NCBI GenBank assembly: GCA_023404705.1
Contig: JAEYAU010000079.1
Coordinates: 1 to 13,038, forward strand
Length of the DNA: 13,038 bases
Reading direction: 5' to 3'
DNA from: Pseudomonadota bacterium
GTDB taxonomy: Bacteria > Pseudomonadota > Alphaproteobacteria > Rhizobiales > Xanthobacteraceae
In this document: positions 12,677 through 13,038 of the stretch, piece after piece
Numbering within the stretch: the first letter of the stretch is position 1
Layout of the letters: every line of letters starts with the position of its first letter
Translations under genes and position numbers: made by a program
Notes under the pieces: model-generated
The model's input: the letters and a program-made list of their open reading frames with translations, nothing else
Told to the model about the DNA's origin: nothing
The model's database searches: none

Positions 12677-13038
12677 CTACTGCTTCATGAATGGATTCTG
12701 CCAACCGCCGCGCGTCGCCGGCGCGCGGGGCGGAAAGGCGCTCACGAGATAGTTCAGCACCACCTCACGGTCGTTCCCCTCGAGCGCCGGCATGTTGTGC
12801 TTCTGCGTCATCCAGTCGAGCGTCTCGTCCCAGCGGCCGCGCGTCATGCCCTGCTGCGCGACCAGCTTGAAGTTGTGGCACGCCGTGCAGGCGTAGAAGG
12901 TTTCCTCGCGGCCGGCCCCCTCCGGCCACTGCTCCGGCGTCTCGTCGCTGGGCCTGAACGCGGGCGCCTGCTGCGCGCCGAGCGGCGCGACGCTCGCCAG
13001 CAGGGACGCGGCCACCGCGAAAGCGGCCGCCCTGACGA
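12677..13038 (-). CDS. Mono-heme c-type cytochrome, 5' end outside window (partial)
   Basis: A partial gene of about 119 visible residues; no start codon with an SD is seen before the edge. A GTG at 13015 is possible, but the frame remains open upstream with VRAAAFAVAASLLASVAPLGAQ, which completes a signal peptide h-region and AxA-like site, so the true start is probably beyond 13038. The mature protein contains CTACH, the single covalent heme-binding motif (CxxCH). Candidate axial methionines lie in QQGMTRGRW and QKHNMPALEG. The C-terminus reads LNYLVSAFPPR ... GWQNPFMKQ, a pattern of small periplasmic cytochromes c that accept electrons from a partner oxidoreductase such as a sulfite or alcohol dehydrogenase. 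The partner gene is not in the window. Confidence 0.85.
   Translation of the reverse strand, partial: VRAAAFAVAASLLASVAPLGAQQAPAFRPSDETPEQWPEGAGREETFYACTACHNFKLVAQQGMTRGRWDETLDWMTQKHNMPALEGNDREVVLNYLVSAFPPRAPATRGGWQNPFMKQ

Overview
The window is high-GC DNA with tightly packed genes and long antisense shadow frames. It looks like chromosomal DNA of an alphaproteobacterium, most likely from the Bradyrhizobium/Xanthobacter part of the Hyphomicrobiales. The reasons are the gene families, two promoters that fit the alphaproteobacterial EcfG consensus (GGAAC-N17-CGTT), and an intergenic palindromic repeat of a kind I associate with that group. There is no tRNA, rRNA, CRISPR array, transposase or phage gene.

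Left part (1-2485, minus strand). A palindromic intergenic repeat is followed by a 106-aa antibiotic-biosynthesis-monooxygenase-like protein, a Crp/Fnr-type regulator with an extra C-terminal cysteine cluster, and a CitE/HpcH-type CoA-ester lyase. The monooxygenase and regulator are 53 bp apart and probably share a transcript. The monooxygenase's strong Shine-Dalgarno sits inside a perfect small hairpin.

Central metabolic cluster (2641-8179, plus strand, divergent from the lyase). Four genes are nearly contiguous: an NDP-forming acyl-CoA synthetase fused to a GNAT acetyltransferase, a FAD-dependent amine/amino-acid oxidoreductase, a DUF429 protein, and a PLP-dependent threonine/serine dehydratase. 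The overlaps (GTGA, then TGATG, then a 12-bp gap) imply one translationally coupled operon. With the divergent lyase this suggests breakdown of an amino acid or N-methyl amino acid to a 2-oxo acid and acyl-CoA; the substrate cannot be read from sequence.

Tandem small secreted proteins (8189-8999). Two adjacent paralogous exported proteins (93 and 99 aa) end in the same cysteine-containing motif. Each has its own EcfG-type promoter with identical 17-bp spacing and its own inverted repeat ending at the Shine-Dalgarno. They look like a small general-stress-response locus. A perfectly palindromic bidirectional terminator closes it and also serves the convergent asd gene.

asd region (9021-10297, minus strand). 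Aspartate-semialdehyde dehydrogenase is preceded by a 24-codon ORF with a strong Shine-Dalgarno and seven threonine codons, then by sequence able to form alternative hairpins. This resembles a threonine-sensing leader.

Right part (10495-13038, minus strand). A good sigma70-type promoter drives a two-gene operon: an 88-aa two-TM protein and a 595-aa exported protein of unknown function that share a short GSxN[S/T]V[I/V]Q motif. The window ends inside a mono-heme cytochrome c gene whose start lies beyond the edge.
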